Assembly (NCBI GenBank): GCA_031376455.1
Contig: JANMDU010000042.1
Location: 1 to 61,910 of the forward strand
DNA length: 61,910 nt
Reading direction: 5' to 3'
Origin: JANMDU01 sp031376455
GTDB taxonomy: Bacteria > Pseudomonadota > Gammaproteobacteria > Burkholderiales > Burkholderiaceae_C
The notes beneath the pieces are model-generated. The model was not told where the DNA came from. It worked only from the letters and a program-made list of their open reading frames with translations, and did no database searches. Position 1 is the stretch's first letter. The number at the start of each line of letters is the position of its first letter. Below, piece after piece: positions 61,508 through 61,910 of this stretch. The position numbers and the translations under genes are program-made.

Positions 61508-61577
61508 CCACAAAGTCCCCGGCGTTGATAGTCGCAGGCTGACTCGGCCTATCGGCGGCCATTGAGTTAATCCGCTG
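61504..61577 (+). pseudogene. Remnant of a FAD-dependent monooxygenase N-terminus
   Basis: Starting at the ATG that overlaps the OsmC stop, MTTKSPALIVAG is followed in frame by TGA and then LGLSAAIELIR. The spacing matches the FAD-binding start of flavin monooxygenases (LIVGAGPTGLSAAIELxR). The match ends near 61577, where the VapC fragment begins. So only about 24 codons of the gene survive, with one stop and one missing codon. Confidence 0.6.
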
Positions 61578-61897
61578 TCGTAGAGCGCTTTTTAGCGCTG
61601 CTAGAGGCGCAAACCACCATGCTGATCAGCCCGATCGTGGTGGCCGAGGTCTATGCAGGCGCATTCAAACGTGAGCATAAAGACGTGGAGGCCTTGTTTG
61701 ACCTGTGCCAACGCGTGGACATGGACAGCGACACCGGGCGCATGGCCGGCTTGTACGCCAACCAATACGCCAAGGCTTTTCAAGGCATCGCGCTAGAAGA
61801 CTACCTGCTGGCTGCCACTGCCCGCGCCCACCGCTGCCCGCTGTGGACGCTTAACCGCAAGCACTACCCGATGGATGATGTGGCGTTGTTTGGATGA
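61571..61897 (+). pseudogene. VapC-type PIN-domain toxin, N-terminally truncated
   Basis: The frame begins after a TAA at 61568-61570. It shows an AVVERFLALLEAQTTMLISP stretch, EVYAG, the LEDYLLAATA acidic motif and an LNRKHYPMDD end. These match PIN-domain RNases of VapBC systems, but the first 20 or so residues, which carry the first catalytic aspartate (DTSVLIDxxRG in relatives), are missing. An ATG at 61619 could start a shorter, presumably inactive product. No vapB antitoxin is beside it. Confidence 0.72.
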
Positions 61898-61910
61898 TGG
61901 GTTGGGAAAG

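Noticed and set aside
61504..61577. In-frame TGA as a possible selenocysteine codon in the monooxygenase remnant
   Set aside because: No hairpin of the SECIS type is evident after it, flavin monooxygenases do not use Sec at the FAD loop, and the frame loses similarity soon after.

Overview
The window reads as a chromosomal segment of a betaproteobacterium of the order Burkholderiales, most like Comamonadaceae and relatives. The basis is the set of lineage-typical families (DUF3579 next to argD/argF, DUF1841, DUF2062, DUF3108, orphan Bug-type solute-binding proteins, EIIA-Man/HPr/EI without sugar permeases), the hemL-thiD-rubredoxin-pilGHIJL order and the atpIBEFHAGDC order. Base composition looks moderate by eye; no value was computed.

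Layout: (1) 1-3254: partial DUF3579 gene, argD, argF and a YkgJ cysteine-cluster protein. (2) 3260-6965: FAD monooxygenase, DUF1841, TauE/SafE exporter, DUF493, class IV aminotransferase. (3) 6978-10540: N-acyl-D-amino-acid deacylase with a Bug binding protein, divergent from a LysR regulator. (4) 10541-17763: a tightly packed leftward operon of lipoprotein, MFS transporter, EIIA, HPr, EI, a hybrid histidine kinase and DUF2062. (5) 17845-24813: alpha/beta hydrolase, thioredoxin-like protein, class V aminotransferase, GlcD-like oxidase, mandelate-racemase-like enzyme, LysR, cNMP-binding protein. (6) 24842-32387: complete F1Fo ATP synthase operon with a terminator and a likely promoter. (7) 32461-36392: CopD-like protein, lipoprotein-like MBL hydrolase, an inverted-repeat unit carrying a NIPSNAP gene, hemL. 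(8) 36414-48182: ThiD-like kinase, rubredoxin and the type IV pilus chemosensory operon pilG-H-I-J-L. (9) 48337-54698: trmL, murJ, M61 peptidase, DUF3108, a short MetE/MesD-like methionine synthase, a CAT-anticodon tRNA and its terminator. (10) 54712-59947: conserved hypothetical gene, a DUF2783/FAD-hydroxylase/Bug/VOC catabolic cluster and a carboxylesterase. (11) 60239-61897: a hydrolase-OsmC fusion followed by fragments of a flavin monooxygenase and a VapC toxin, probably a transferred edge.

The most unusual content is repeats. A roughly 65-bp dispersed element, built of three small palindromes (a GCCGGC core, GCGC-AAA-GCGC, and a GCTAT...ATAGC end), occurs about a dozen times. It lies between genes but also inside genes, where it is read through in a preferred frame, as Rickettsia palindromic elements are. 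Three copies encode the leader of a predicted exported protein or lipoprotein. Two copies form the outer ends of a long inverted repeat (34108-34384 and 34825-35117) that brackets one NIPSNAP gene and contains perfect 39-bp and 40-bp inverted blocks. A second, hairpin-forming family of CACGGAA repeats occurs twice.

How the genes work together: arginine synthesis, ATP synthesis, haem precursor synthesis, peptidoglycan export and twitching motility are housekeeping. The accessory part is mostly small scavenging and catabolic modules for D-amino acids, hydroxy acids and aromatics, with LysR regulators and orphan periplasmic binding proteins.
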